From contig JAFCMP010000023.1 in the NCBI GenBank assembly GCA_017506865.1, forward strand, positions 372,001 through 436,000: 64,000 nt of DNA, given 5' to 3'. The position numbers and the translations under genes were made by a program. Source of the DNA: Tribonema minus. Taxonomy: Eukaryota > Sar > Xanthophyceae > Tribonematales > Tribonemataceae. The notes under the pieces are model-generated. The model made no database searches and had not been told where the DNA came from. It worked only from the letters and a program-made list of their open reading frames with translations. Below are positions 11,636 through 23,140 of the stretch, piece after piece; position 1 is the first letter of the stretch, and every line of letters begins with the position of its first letter.

Positions 11636-13033
11636 TTAGGTGGGGTAACCGGCATCAGATGCTGTAAGCGCAGGCAGCCACGGCCCACCCAGAATATCCC
11701 CCCCGGAGTCCGACGAGGTGTCTTAGCTCCTGCGCATAATCAACAGCAAGGCACACGATCCATCGGCGCGTCGTGAGTATCTGGAAAATGTGGAACTGAT
11801 GAAGAGTGAGAGAGTCCAAGCAGCGAGCAGGACAAAATGGCGACATCCAATGCAGATTGAGGACTAAAGCAATGGAGTACACCAGTCCTGCTGACACAGC
11901 TTACTATACTTTTGCTAATTGCGCGCCACAGCGTCTCGCGATCTTAACACCCCAGGCCGTACCTGGAACGTGCTGATGTGGCGGCTCCACTGCAGTAGGC
12001 ACAGATAGCGCCGTCAGCTCTCCCGATATTGGCTGATTGTCCCAGCCTGTGGCACCAGCACCTGCCTCCCGCTTGCCTGTAGCGTTCTTCTTTCACTGGC
12101 CCCCCGAGTGACGATGACGAAGCCTCGGCCCGGGGGAGTACCCCCAGGGCAACCCCCTACAAAAAAAACAGTTCCGACCTTCCCCCCCCCCCCCCCCCCC
12201 CCCTGCCCCCCCGCCTGGCGGGGCATTGGCCAGGCCAATGCGCTGATCATGATCATGATGTCACGAGGTTTGGTGGGGGAACAATGTTAGAGGGTTCGAA
12301 TTCATTGGGACTAGTCTGCATAGGCTGGACCGCTCGCGACCCGAATTGCTAGTGAGACATAAAAGCTGTCGCTCCGCCCGTGCTAAAGCTGCCGATGCTG
12401 ACTCCAATTGACACGGCAGCATTCAGCAGCATTTGAAACCTGTGGACATTCGCTGACATGGCCGTCACCATTCGGCATCAGGGCAGCCGTAATGAACCTG
12501 ATTGCTGGTAGATCACGCTGGCACATCCTCATGATCAGAACACGTTTTGATGCTGCCACAGCAGTGCGAGTGGCGCTTTCAAGCGTCATGAGCCAGCTGT
12601 TGAAAGGCTTTTGCTGTTGGACAAGTTCCCGTTGGTGGGAAGACGCATACCGCCCATCACCAATGCTGCAATCGCCAACATTAATGCAGCATCGGTAATG
12701 CTGCAAGCTGATTGTTGCTGCATGCTTGTCAACACGTCTTGCCAAGCACACAGAGCAGACCGTATTGATACCACCTCGCTGAGTGCAGACTCCACACTAC
12801 CCCGTGCTAGTTAGTGTTGCGTATGCAAGTAACGCCAAGTGCAGGACAGTGTGTAAAGCACCGCAGCACCGGCGCAAGGCATGTGCGAAACACACAAAAT
12901 GGGTATATTCGTGCGAGTTTGATGGTTGAATCGCCACCGAAACCATGCACAGCGCGCGCGTGCCCTGCCCCCCCCCCCCCCCACCCCCCCCCCCCCCCCC
13001 CCCTTCGCTCTCAAAAACGGAAAACGGACACAC
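11636..13033. other. Spacer between PSP1 promoter and the TPR gene 3' end
   Basis: No gene recognised. The region holds a 22-nt C run at 12182-12203, a short tgatcatgatcatgatg repeat near 12243-12260, and two adjoining C runs at 12968-12982 and 12984-13003 just beyond the TPR gene stop. On that gene's sense strand these last runs are poly-G. Confidence 0.5.
12968..13003. repeat. Poly-C double tract (15 + 20 nt)
   Basis: Two C homopolymers separated by a single A lie about 30 nt beyond the stop codon of the TPR gene. It is the sense-strand poly-G 3' flank of that gene. Similar runs occur at 12182-12203, 48055-48074 and 49981-50002. Confidence 0.9.
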
Positions 13034-16000
13034 CTATGAATCCTGCTTGAGCTGCTGCACGACGCGGTTGAGGCGGTGCTGCATGCCGTTGGCGAGCGAG
13101 ATGTTGGCGGCGCCGACCTGGTCGGGCGGCATCGCGAGCACCGTGCGCACGTCCTGCAGCGCGTAGCGGTAGCGCTCGATCGCCTCGAACGCCTGCGCGC
13201 GCCGCACGAGCGCCTTGACGTTCCCCGGCTCGACCTCGAGGACCGCGCTCGTGTCCTCAATCACGCCGTCAAAGTTGCTCAGCTGCTTGTAGCACGCGGA
13301 GCGGTTGCTGAAGCACTTGAGCGCGAGGGCGTGGTGCCTGTCGCCGAGCGCGTCGATGCACTGCGTGTACTTCTTGATGGCGTCCTCGAACTGCGCGCGC
13401 TTGTAGAAGTCGTCGCCCTCCTCCTTGAGGTGCTCTGTCCGGCTGAGCCCTGACTTGCGCGCCTTCTCCTGCGCCTCAAACTTTGGCTGCGGCGGGCAGG
13501 GAACGAGGCAGGGGGGGGGGTCAGCGAATCCTCATCTTCACTCTCAGGGGTGGCTGGCATCACAGCAATGTGTGTTCTGCGATGCACTGCTGGCATCGCG
13601 GCATTGTGATTTATGCAGTTCATTGTAACGACCGCAACGGTGAGCTGACATTGTCAGCCATATGAAATCGAGAAAAAACCGGCATGTATTGTCAATCTGT
13701 GCAGGAGTCCACACTAGGCTAGCTTCCTCTGGCAAACCAGGCATGACTGTCACGATTGTCGTCTACTGCAGTACGAATTCATATTGCACATACTGGCACT
13801 ACTGGCGAATTACCGGGTGTTGCGACCTGATGCATGCTGCTGCACATCATCATGGGCAGACTACAACTTGAATGGGGCGGGTCATACGGTCCTTCTCAGC
13901 GCACTCGTAAACGTCATTTGTACCAGTGGAGCCCACTGCCGCATGGCTGGATGCGAGCATGGTGCCCAGAACAAGCACCACCCGAAACACGCTCCGCTGA
14001 TGTACAACGTGGACATGCACCATGAGCCACTGAGCCATACCAAGACCCCCTAACACATGACTGCATGTGTAATGAGCGGTATGCAATGCACATCAAGAGA
14101 CTAGTTGCGGCGCGCATCAGCAGCCGAAGTGCGGCGCGCGCGCACTGTCGCAGCACGCTTGCCGACCCTCTCTTCCTAGCCTCGCCTCTCTTTATCAGCA
14201 TGTGATTGCGTGCCACTACTACTTCAACAACAGTCCTGAACCTCGACAGCAGAAATGAGAGTAGGACACTCAAGGGAGGTACACGCCCACATGGCAGCAA
14301 CGTGTAAACTTCTATGTGAGTGTGGGTGTGTACCATAGTGGTGATAGCTCTTATGCGGGTATAGGTACACGCTGGTATGGCCAAACATGTAGAACATACA
14401 ATATACTTCTATATCTCTCTGTGTGTGTGCGCGTGCGGTATACTGGTGAAACCCAAAGACTGACCTGTGCGACCCGCAGTATGCGCTGCACGTCCGAGGT
14501 GCCCGCGTCTAGTACCGGTGATAGCTCTCGCATGCGGACGTCCACGCTGGATATGGCAGCACATGTACATATACATAAACATACACATACATACATCTCT
14601 GCGTGCATGTGTGAGGCGAAACCAAAGACTAACCTGTGCGACCCGCAGGATGCGCTGCACGTCCGAGTTGCCCGCATCTAGCCGCAGCGCCGAGTCGCAC
14701 AGCTTGACTGCGTCGCCGTAGTCGCCCAGCTTGAGCGCTGTTTCCGCCTGCCCAATCAGCTTCGCCACCTTGTCCGCCCGCAGCAGCTCGTCGATTTCCT
14801 GCAGGACGCGATCATGAGTGGCTTTAGCACGGATGGTCAGGTTCTGCCAAGGCGACTGATGTGCATTTCAAGTGACATCACTAATCAGTTGGGGCTGCGC
14901 ATGATTGGGCGCATTGCTGTTATGCAAAGCGATCTTTGCAGCCACTCCATACCACGGTGTTTCACGAACTTCAATAATCCAGCTGAATTTGTAACACTAC
15001 CACCATCGCTGCGGTAAAGCCTGAGGTGCCAGGCGATGGAGCCTGGTGTGATGACTTTCATGCGCGTACCAGCGCCAGTTGCGCCCATGCAAAAACTCTG
15101 CTGCCTGTCAGAAATCTGCTGTCCATTACCCACAGGATTATTCAGGCAAGCGCGTGTGCCTCCCGCGAAACGAGCAGCGGCAATGCGCAAGGCATGTGCG
15201 TGTGTGCCTCCCTCAACGCGAGCGTCAGCACAAGCGGCGCGCAAAGCCCCCGTGCAACCGTGACGGGGCACTGGCACAGCGTCCGGGCTGCACCTTACGA
15301 CAACGGAAACTCCTCAAGCGCTTGCGCGCACACGCGCGCACCTTGAGGTTCTTTTTCAAGTCCGCGTTGCGCGGCTCCACGGCGAGGCCGCGGTTGAGCG
15401 TGTCGCGCGCGCCCTCCAGCTCGTTGAGGTTCTTCTGCGCGGTGGCCATGCGGAAGTAGCCCTTGACGAACGTCTTGTCGACGGTGACGCACTGCTTGGC
15501 GTCGTCGCGCGACTGCTCCCACATGTCAAGCCCCGCGTAGCTCGCGCTGCGGTTCGACCAGTACGTGTGGTTGGCCGGGTCGATCGCGATCGCCTCGCCG
15601 TACTTCTCGATGGCTTTTCTGTAGTCGCCCGCCTTGAAGGCGGCGTTGCCCTCGCTGCGCGCCGGCGCCGCGAGCGAGAGCAGCGGTTTGGAAGGTCATG
15701 CAGTGCATGGTCGTGTCAGTCGCCGTGCGCGGTGGTCAGATGATGTGAACGCCGCGGACGCCAGATGCTGCAGTGACTGCTTGTGTGTTAGAAATTGCGC
15801 GGCGGTAGGTGATGCTGCTGCATGTCATCCTGGCAATAGTCGCTATTATCACACGGTGCAAACACTGGGTGGTGCCTCTCCGCTATGAGTAACGGCTGGT
15901 GCAAGAGTCTGTCAAGAGTCTGTCACAACACCGAGTGCCTGGTTGCATGCGCCTCCATGTTGCTGATATTAACCGGATACGGGGTGTCAAAGCGCTTGCC

Positions 16001-16424
16001 AGAAGCAAATGTCATTCAGCATAACCGCAAGGAACGCAAAACCGGCGCCAGGAGGGGGCCGCGTCACCGCCCCAAGGCCCAGCCGAAAAAGCAGTAAGCG
16101 TTCAAGAAGGGCGATCCGCACAAAGCGTACACAAATAATGCAAATCGCGCGCGCGTCAAGGCGCATACTATGACTGCAAATGCAGTGGCCGCGAACTGTG
16201 ACTGGCGCGCTGGCCAGATCTTGCTCAGCGACCCATACGACTCAGCTATTTTGGAGGCTCGCAGATGGCGATCACGTGATACACCATCTATTCTTGCGTC
16301 ACAGCTTTTTGATAGAGCCGTCAGCGCATTGTCAGTGTGCGGGTATAAGAGCGACAGCAGCAAGTTGGACTACGCGTTCTCTTGGCACTCACGCTTTCTT
16401 CGCTTCCGCTGCGGCGTTAGGCAT
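13034..16424 (-). CDS. TPR co-chaperone-like protein (320 aa)
   Basis: Exons (minus) 16424-16393, 15654-15342, 14798-14634 and 13486-13034 give 963 nt in frame. The tiny first exon encodes MPNAAAEAKK and splices to give KKAEGNAAFKAGDY, the start of a classic TPR. The N-terminal array (residues ~8-115) matches the HOP/STI1 style: NHTYWSNRSASYAGL, FVKGYFRMATAQKNL, AVEPRNADLKKNL. A middle helical part (116-170) includes QAETALKLGDYGDAVKLCDSA. The C-terminal TPRs (~190-300) contain KEEGDDFYKRAQFEDAIKKY, CFSNRSACYKQL and AVLEVEPGNVKALVRRAQAF. Such clamp-type TPRs usually bind Hsp70/Hsp90 C-termini; client and compartment are not evident. No DP domain or J domain is seen, so this is probably not full HOP; a TOM34-, UNC45- or STI-like helper are alternatives. 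It is head-to-head with membrin. Confidence 0.88.
14333..14690 (-). repeat. Tandem copies of the exon 3 donor region in TPR intron 3
   Basis: The exon 3 end plus donor (about 14621-14690: coding ...DVQRILRVAQ then gttag) is repeated about 170 bp further into the intron at about 14451-14510, where the same peptide DVQRILRVAQ and a following gtcag remain readable. A more decayed block at 14333-14420 matches the intron stretch 14515-14600 (ggtgatagctct...atgcgg...cgctgg.atggc). The DNA is thus an array of junction-spanning units. Confidence 0.85.
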
Positions 16425-16606
16425 GGTAGAGCTGGATGTTTTCCCAAGTAAAGGCGACCGACCACTTCCTGAGGCACTGGTAAGCAGCAGATGCACTCCT
16501 CAACAAGCCGCGCAGTGCCAGTCGCCAGCTCCAAGGTTGTTCGAGAAGTTAACTTTTGAGCGCTGCCACAGTTGAAGTCTTGGCGAAACTTCAGAAAACA
16601 AAGACC
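16425..16606. promoter_or_regulatory. Divergent promoter, TPR protein / membrin
   Basis: Only 182 bp separate the two start codons. The heptamer TTGAAGT lies at 16572-16578, about 30 bp before the membrin ATG. No TATA box is obvious. Confidence 0.6.
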
Positions 16607-18015
16607 ATGACATCGATAGTGGAGCTGTTTCCGAAGGCGAGGCGGCTGGCATACGACTTGCAAACGCAAATTCAATTCCTCGAGAAGGGGCATGCCAGGT
16701 GCTGAGCGCAGAAATGAAGCATCATTGTTGAACTTCGTTCTTTTGCGAGAACTGCTTCAGCTGCAGGATGAACCTTCCGTTCACTGTACACGGACAGCAG
16801 CTTTAATTATGCTGCCAACTGTTGTCGATAATTAGGGCCTCTATCAACTCGTTTCAACCTGGCTGACTGCCAGACAAAGGCAAGCTTATGACAGTTTACT
16901 TGTTACTCATTGTTTTTGGTCCACATCAATCAACTTGCAGCGCTGATGACGTTGGAGTGAGCCTGGACGAGTTGGAGCAGCAGCTGAAGATCTTGGACAG
17001 TCTGGCAAGTCAGGAACGACCAGCACAGAGAGAGAACTGGCGGCGAAAACTGAAGGAACTGGTAGGAGATAAGGACTTCCTGCGGGAGCAACTGGACCGA
17101 TACAACAACAGCAGGCAACGACAGGGTCGGGAAGCGAGAGAAAGAGAGGCGCTTTTGGCCAGGCGGAATGCGGTGAGGCTGGCGGCGACACGATTTGTGG
17201 TCAACACGATGATGCTCAGCGAGCGTCACACTCACCAAGCTCGATGTGGTGCTTCGTTCGCGCTGCGCTGAGCTGGGTGGGTTGCTGCGCGTTGCGCGAT
17301 TCGCTTTCCTGTGCGCTCCACGGTCATGTGACTACCCTCTAGAGCCAATGCGGCGATGTGGCTGTGCACGAAGTGCGCGCCTTGGCGCGGTTCGACGACG
17401 CGCCGAACCGCCGGCCGCCACGACACACACCAGTTGCGCACCCAAACGCATCGTCCGTGCTCAGCATATGGTGCCAGCACCTTGTCTGAAACTCTGTGTG
17501 CGATATGCCGCCGAGGCAGCCCCGCGGTTGCGGTCCTGAACAGGAGCTGAAAATCAGGAGGAGCCCTCAAACGAACGCGCACGTAGCGATGGATCGCCAA
17601 CGTCACGCTCGCTGTCAGCTCCAACTCGCCCCATGCCTGAAACCTACACCGCGGCCGCTCCTCCCCACACGCGCCCCCGCCGCCGCAGGCGCTGCCGAGT
17701 GGCGTTGTGGACGCGTACGCGGAGGAGGGCTCCTCGCTGCTGCGCAGCCAGCGCATGATGGGAGACTACCTGCAGTCCGGGCAGGCCGCGCTCGCGAGCC
17801 TCGTGGACCAGCGCCACCGCCTCAAGGGCGTGCAGCGCCGCGTGCTCGACATCGCCAACGTCATGGGCGTCAGCGGCTCGATACTGCGCATGTCGGAGCG
17901 GCGCGAGGCGGTGGACCGGCTGCTCGTCTTGGGCGGGATGGTCTTCATCACGGGGCTGCTGTACTACGCGTGGGCGCGCAAGGGGGTTGGCGCGGGGGAG
18001 CCGCCGGCGCCGTAG
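16607..18015 (+). CDS. Membrin-type Qb-SNARE (GOSR2/Bos1/MEMB11 family), 216 aa
   Basis: Exons 16607-16698, 16941-17172 and 17689-18015 sum to 651 nt (216 aa; the family is about 210-225). The protein starts MTSIVELFPKARRLAYDLQ. The N-terminal three-helix region includes DELEQQLKILDSLASQE and WRRKLKELVGDKDFLREQLDRY. The SNARE motif spans about residues 120-180, with the zero-layer Gln in LVDQRHRLKGVQRRVLDIAN, followed by the family signature VSGSILRMSERREAVDRL, a single membrane anchor (LLVLGGMVFITGLLYYAW) and a short luminal tail ending GEPPAP. Membrin works with Sec22, syntaxin 5/SYP3 and Bet1 in ER-to-Golgi vesicle fusion. Two other genes here (BET3, RGP1) also act at the Golgi. The luminal tail is a little longer than in plant MEMB11. 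Confidence 0.93.
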
Positions 18016-19085
18016 TAGCGGCGCGCGCGGCTGCGCGGAGACGGCTCTGCCAGGTGCGCTCCGTGGCTGTATGTAGTGTACGCGCTTGTTGTCATGGTGT
18101 TTGTTCATCCCTGTGTGCACACACACATGCAAGTGCCTGATAGTCAGCCTTTGAAGGAAAAACGCGTACACCCGGGCCCCATCCTTCCAGCGCTACGTGT
18201 AGCACCACCTCCCCACCATCATTGTCGGTCAAGGTCCGTAGACGCTGATGTCTCGGTGAAGCACAGCATCGTGGGCTCCTGGTGTGTTTGACAGTGTGCT
18301 CAGTGCTCCCCACTGACATGCACGCAATCCTCAACGACTGTCATTCACAACGACTCGTTGTGTGTGCCGTGTGTCGTACTTGCTGCGCATGGGGGCTCAT
18401 ATCACATGTGCACCACAGGAGGGTAACTGCACACATATGCTCTCATCATGCGCTGCATTCGGGGTACTTCGTGGGTGGTCTGACTCGGCCACAATGGCAG
18501 TACATGCATACATTCCAGGTACGGTTGTCACATTAGTCTAACTGCCCCCTGCAGAATACTTGCTTGCATGTGCAACACGCAGTGGTCGCATTCCAAATGA
18601 GGCTGCAGACAACCTGCAAATGAGTTCATGACATGCACATCCGCTGTGATACATTGTGCAAGAACAGTGCATCTCGTGCAGTCTGCATCATGACGTTACG
18701 CTTTTATTCTTCACTGGTGCATGCAGCTCAGGCCCAGCCTGCTGAGCAGAGCTGACACAGCATGTGTGTCACGTGCGGCAGTAGTGCCTCCTGTAAGTCT
18801 CAGTGTGCGGTGCTTTGTGCTGCCCAGTGTGTATGAATAACGCGACGGCGCGGCAGCCGACGATCGGCCTGACAATGTGCTTTCCGATGCACGTAAGCGT
18901 GCCTGTGATGCGTGCTTCAAAACTGCGCCTCACAATTTCTCTGTACACTGCGCTGGCATCTAAGTACCACTAGAACCTCGTCTGCTGTGCCGCTCCCCTT
19001 CCCCTTCTAGCCTATGGGGGTGCATCAAAGGGGGGGGGGGGGAGGAGGCTCTCAGGAAACAAACGAGGACCCCTTCCGCCACTTC
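18016..19085. other. Convergent spacer between membrin and the MATE transporter
   Basis: This is the 3' flank of both genes. It contains a run of 12-13 G at about 19030-19042, which is poly-C on the MATE sense strand just after its stop. I find no gene or RNA gene; the open frames are short and lack family motifs. Confidence 0.5.
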
Positions 19086-22000
19086 TCATGCATTCAGCGC
19101 CCCCCGCACCCCCATCCCCCCCTCGCCTGCAGCCCCCGCACCCCCCAGCGACTCGCGCGGCGTGCTGGCCCCGGTCGTGGGCGCCCCATCTGCACTCATG
19201 CCAGCGGTCTTGGCAGCCTTGGCGGCCTCCGCGCGCCAGTCCACGCGCGCCAGCGCGCCGCAGTTGAGCGCTGCCGTGGTGAGCACCCCCAGCGTGACCC
19301 CCGCCCAGAGGCCGCGCAGGCCGTCGCCAGCCGCAAAGGCCAGCGCGGCGCCCGTGAGGACGCCCACCGCCCACAGCCCTGCGTGTGCGGCCGCGCAGCA
19401 ATGTGTGCGTGAGGCGCGCAGCGGTGCGGTGCGTTAGGCGCGCAGCGACGCGAGGGGTGAGGCGCGCAGCGATGCGGTGCGTGTGGAGCGCAGCCATGCG
19501 TGCGCGCGGGGGCGCTGAGCAAGGAGGCGTCGGCGGCTGCAATGCCAGCAAGGAGGTGCTGCGCGCTCACGACGTGTTGGGGGCCCTGCGTCAAGGGCCG
19601 AACTCGGTCCGAGCAGTGGTTCGTGTGGTATTTGCAGTGTCAGCACAAGTGTTGTGTGTATACAATGATGTCATTCGTGGCGCGCCACCGAACTTCATTC
19701 CGAAGCGAGGGACACTGTGCGCAGCATGCAGACACTGTGCACAGGATGCAGGCGCGCTGCACTGTTTACAGCCGTATTTGTAATGGGCCAGCCCTCTGTC
19801 AAGCAGGGTGTACATCAAGTTATACATGAACATATCATGCTGTGTACTTCATGGACCATGTGCCATATTGCGCTGTTGCAATGAAGTTGCTTATGCAGTT
19901 ATGCTTGCATGTCCGCCTGTCCTGATGCTGAAACCTATCTGCTGGTACGCTGTGTTCAGTCTGTTAGTAGTTTGCTCCCGCTATCTAGTGAATGACTATC
20001 AACTGGCTAGGCATGTGCAACTCCCGTTTGCGCACTTCAAGTTCAACTCTCACCCATTTTGTTATATTACCTATGGCATTAAACAAAAAGAGCTGTCGCT
20101 GCCTGCCCATGCCCCGCAGCGCTCCTGCTGTTGTGACCATTATGCCATCAAAAACCTGGCAGCAGCAGTGCGAGCACAGGTACATCAGCGACAATGGCAC
20201 AATATCACCTGACTGTGCTCGATGGGAATATGAAAGCGGCCGATCAAGCGCCTAGCAATCACGCCCAGCAATCACGCTCTGCGGAAGATGAGAGAACAGG
20301 AAGAGTCATGCGGTCACTTCGATGCACAATGGGGTGACCTTGGTGATGACACGTCAGCAGCGCCGTCTGGCATGAAGACCCTGCCAGCACGCACGGCTAG
20401 CACGAGCAACGGACACTGCTGCAGTTACAGGCGCCGCAGCAAAGCTGTCGTGCACACGCGCCAGAGTGCGACTACACACTGGCGGAGCCTACAGATGTGG
20501 CAGCGAGCCGCATACCTGAAACAGCGCCGCCAGGGGCAGGATGGACGCGACGGTCGCGACGACGACGCGGTCGGAGCTGAACACGCGGCCCAGCCTGTGT
20601 CTGAGCATCACCATCGCGACGCCCGCGAGGAGCATGAAGAGCGCCCCTGCGCACACGGCGAGCCGCGCGGCTGCCCTGGCGCGCATCGGCTCTTGCGCGC
20701 CCAGCAGATGGCCCTGTGAGAGAGGGGGTGTATGGTGGGAAGAAGCGGTAGGCGCTGATCAGCGTGCCCTACGTGCAAGGTCAGAACAGCGGTTGGATCA
20801 AGGGGTGCGCTTGTGCAAGATGACAAAAACGTGACGTTGATGCGTACTCAGTGTCCCACATCGCCACGTCCCGTGCTTAAAAGTTACACGTGGCGGGCCT
20901 CAGCTGCCGCGCAGCGCATGCTGACAGGCGCAGCGGTTCCGCCACGCATCGACGTCGACCCGGGAGCAGTTGTATACCCTCCGTTGGTGTGCAACAACAT
21001 TGCACATGCAGCGGCGCTCACCACGCGTATGGACGCCGCGATGGAGATGCCGAGCGGGAACGCGTGGAACGTGAGGCCGACCATGCCGAGCGCTGCCGCG
21101 TGCGCCGCGACGTCCGCCGCGCCGAGGCGCGCCGCAAACGCCGTCGTCACGTCAAAGCTGAACGCCTCCAGGCCCATCATGAGCGCGCCGTGGAGCGCGA
21201 GCGGGAGGAACGCGCCGCACTGCGCGCGCAGCGGCGCGGCGCGCCTGAGCAACGCCACGGATGGTGACGACCGCGGCGGCTGCTGCGGCGGCGGCGGCGC
21301 AGGCGGCGGCGCCGGTAGCAGCGGCCACACGAGCAGGTACGCGAGTGTCATGAGCAGCATGGCGCAGCGCGTGACGGAGGTGGCGGCGGGCGCGCCCGCG
21401 AAGCCGCGCGCGCGCACCAGGCCGTGCGCGACCGCGACGTTGAGCGCGCACGCCGCGCACGCGACCGCCGCGGGCGCGGCGACGCGCCCCTGCACCTGCA
21501 GCGCCTTGTGCAGCGTCAGCACGAGCGCGAGCGCGGGCAGGCCGGGGATGAGTAGGCAGCAGAAGCGCGCGACGTGGCGGCGTCCTGGCCCAGTGCGGCG
21601 CGCGCGATGGCGCCGCCGCACCACAGCACGGCGGCGCTGACGGCGCTGAGCAGCAGCAGCGTGGCGCCGCAGATGGCGGTCCAGCGGCGCAGCGCGGTGG
21701 CGTCGCCGGCGCCCCAGGACTGGCTGCCGAGCGTGTCGAGCGCGCTGCTCGCGCCGACGAGCGCGAACCAGCAGAGGTTGAAGATGGTGTTGCCGTTGCC
21801 CGCGGCGGCGAGCGCCTGGGTGGTGCCGACCAGCTGCCCGACCATGATCTGGCGTGTGTGTGGGGGGGGGGGCATCTACGGTCATTACTGGTCAGCAAAG
21901 CCACAGGTCACCTTGGGCTGCTAGGTGCAAGATCATGAGTACAGGTTAGCGTGAAGCAAGCTCAACTCGGAGCAACTGCCATTTTTTTTGTAAATTCGAA

Positions 22001-22250
22001 CATTACGAACCTGATCAGTGATGGCCATGCCAGCATTGGTGGTCATCGTCACCATAAGTGGCAGCGCCAGACTGGACAGTATCTTGAACTCTGTCCACGG
22101 GCTAACGGCGGCGTCGTTTGGAATCGCGGAGGCGGCAACGTCAGCGCCGTCGTCCGCATCAGGAATGACAATCGCCACTGCTTCACATCCGCCAACCGCA
22201 GGAGTCGTGTCAGCAGCTGTTGCGGCCAATACGAGTGTGTATTTACACAT
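19086..22250 (-). CDS. MATE efflux transporter, with a one-base frameshift and a missing segment
   Basis: Exons (minus) 22250-22011, 21848-21022, 20713-20516, 20155-20071 and 19378-19086 carry a MATE antiporter of about 547 residues. Recognisable pieces are FKILSSLALPLMVTM and MAITDQ (TM1), MVGQLVGTTQALAAAGNG, DTLGSQSWGAGD, FCCLLIPGLPALALVL, FPLGISIAASIRV, LGAQEPMRARAAARL, VFDGIMVTTAGALRGMGRQ and GLWAVGVLTGAAL. MATE proteins export organic cations, metabolites or chelators in exchange for H+ or Na+; the substrate here is unknown. Exon 2 is 827 nt, one short of a codon multiple, and the frame visibly changes at about 21560-21590 (after LGQDAA); both flanking exons are in phase, so a one-base deletion or read error is the simplest cause. 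The segment normally between NAIG and GLWA (a transmembrane helix with a GLPLG-like motif) is absent. The long loop PAPPPAPPPPQQPP is unusual. Confidence 0.85.
19417..19500 (+). repeat. GC-rich minisatellite in the last MATE intron
   Basis: Units of about 25-30 bp built on ggcgcgcagcg.tgcggtgcg recur three to four times (19409-19497). The array lies just upstream of the last MATE acceptor, in the intron where an expected exon is missing. Confidence 0.75.
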
Positions 22251-23140
22251 TGCCGCTGCGGCATCGCCACGACTGATCCGTATAGCAGGGATCCAGAGCC
22301 CGGAGCTGCAGATTAGCTGCAGATATGCTTCGTAAGAACGGGAATCAGGCTGAAAGAACTATTATAATCAATAAGCGGCATCGACCAGATGTTATGTGAT
22401 CTGATTTCTCGACCTGCACACTCTCGCTCTTGTGTGATCTTTTCTTTGTATGTCCCCGAAGCCGGCGTTTCGCCGTTTCGTCGGACTTCAAGATGGACTT
22501 GAAGTAGTCTGAAAGTGATCTCTCTTTAGAAAAAAGATCCAAGATCACGATTATTTATGAATAATGCTTTGGAACAATCTCTGAAAATGTGCATGGGAAT
22601 GATTCTTGGGAAGCGAGGTGCAAATTTCTAGTTGCTGCACACATGTCACAGCCTTCACGAGCCTTTGCAGGCCTCAAGCAACTGACAAACATTTTGCATT
22701 CCGTCACCACAGTCATCATGATACTATACCGTGGCATGAGAAACATAGGCGCACACTTGGCTGACCGATATATCCCCACCAGCAGGGACAGTGCGTTGAC
22801 GCAGAAACGATACGTGCACATGATGTCACATCACAGATACATGGATATATTGTGACATGTGATGTGAGGGTGATCCAAACGAAGGACGGCAAAAATTGCG
22901 GTCGATGACAGGAGCGTCGCCACAGCCCGCGCAAGCAGCAGCGCTGAGTGCCAACTCACACAGGATTACCTACTGTACCACTCAGCCACAAAAATTGCGC
23001 GCGCGCCCGCCTGCGCCGCAGCGCCACCGCCAGCGGCGCCCCGTGCCGCTCTCCCATTAGCCACAGATCGCACTCGCAACACCAAAAACAGAAGGAGTCC
23101 GTGCAAGCGCGCACGCAATGCGCCTGCGCGACGCGCCGCG
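22251..23140. other. Spacer between MATE promoter and P450 reductase 3' end
   Basis: About 0.9 kb of moderately AT-rich DNA. A pair of CTTCAAG / CTTGAAG sites at 22486-22504 resembles the motif in the other promoters here and lies about 240 bp before the MATE start. No gene is recognised. Confidence 0.5.

Noticed and set aside
12182..12300. Possible tRNA near the GTTCGAATTC sequence at 12293
   Set aside because: The T-loop-like word is there, but no matching acceptor, D or anticodon stems can be drawn around it.
15885..16097. 70-codon + strand frame with a very basic tail
   Set aside because: It resembles a small ribosomal protein only by its Lys/Arg content. It lies inside intron 1 of the TPR gene on the other strand and matches no family I know.
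16170..16575. Open frames upstream of membrin on the + strand
   Set aside because: They overlap the first exon of the TPR gene and the divergent promoter. No conserved motif, and membrin begins cleanly at 16607.
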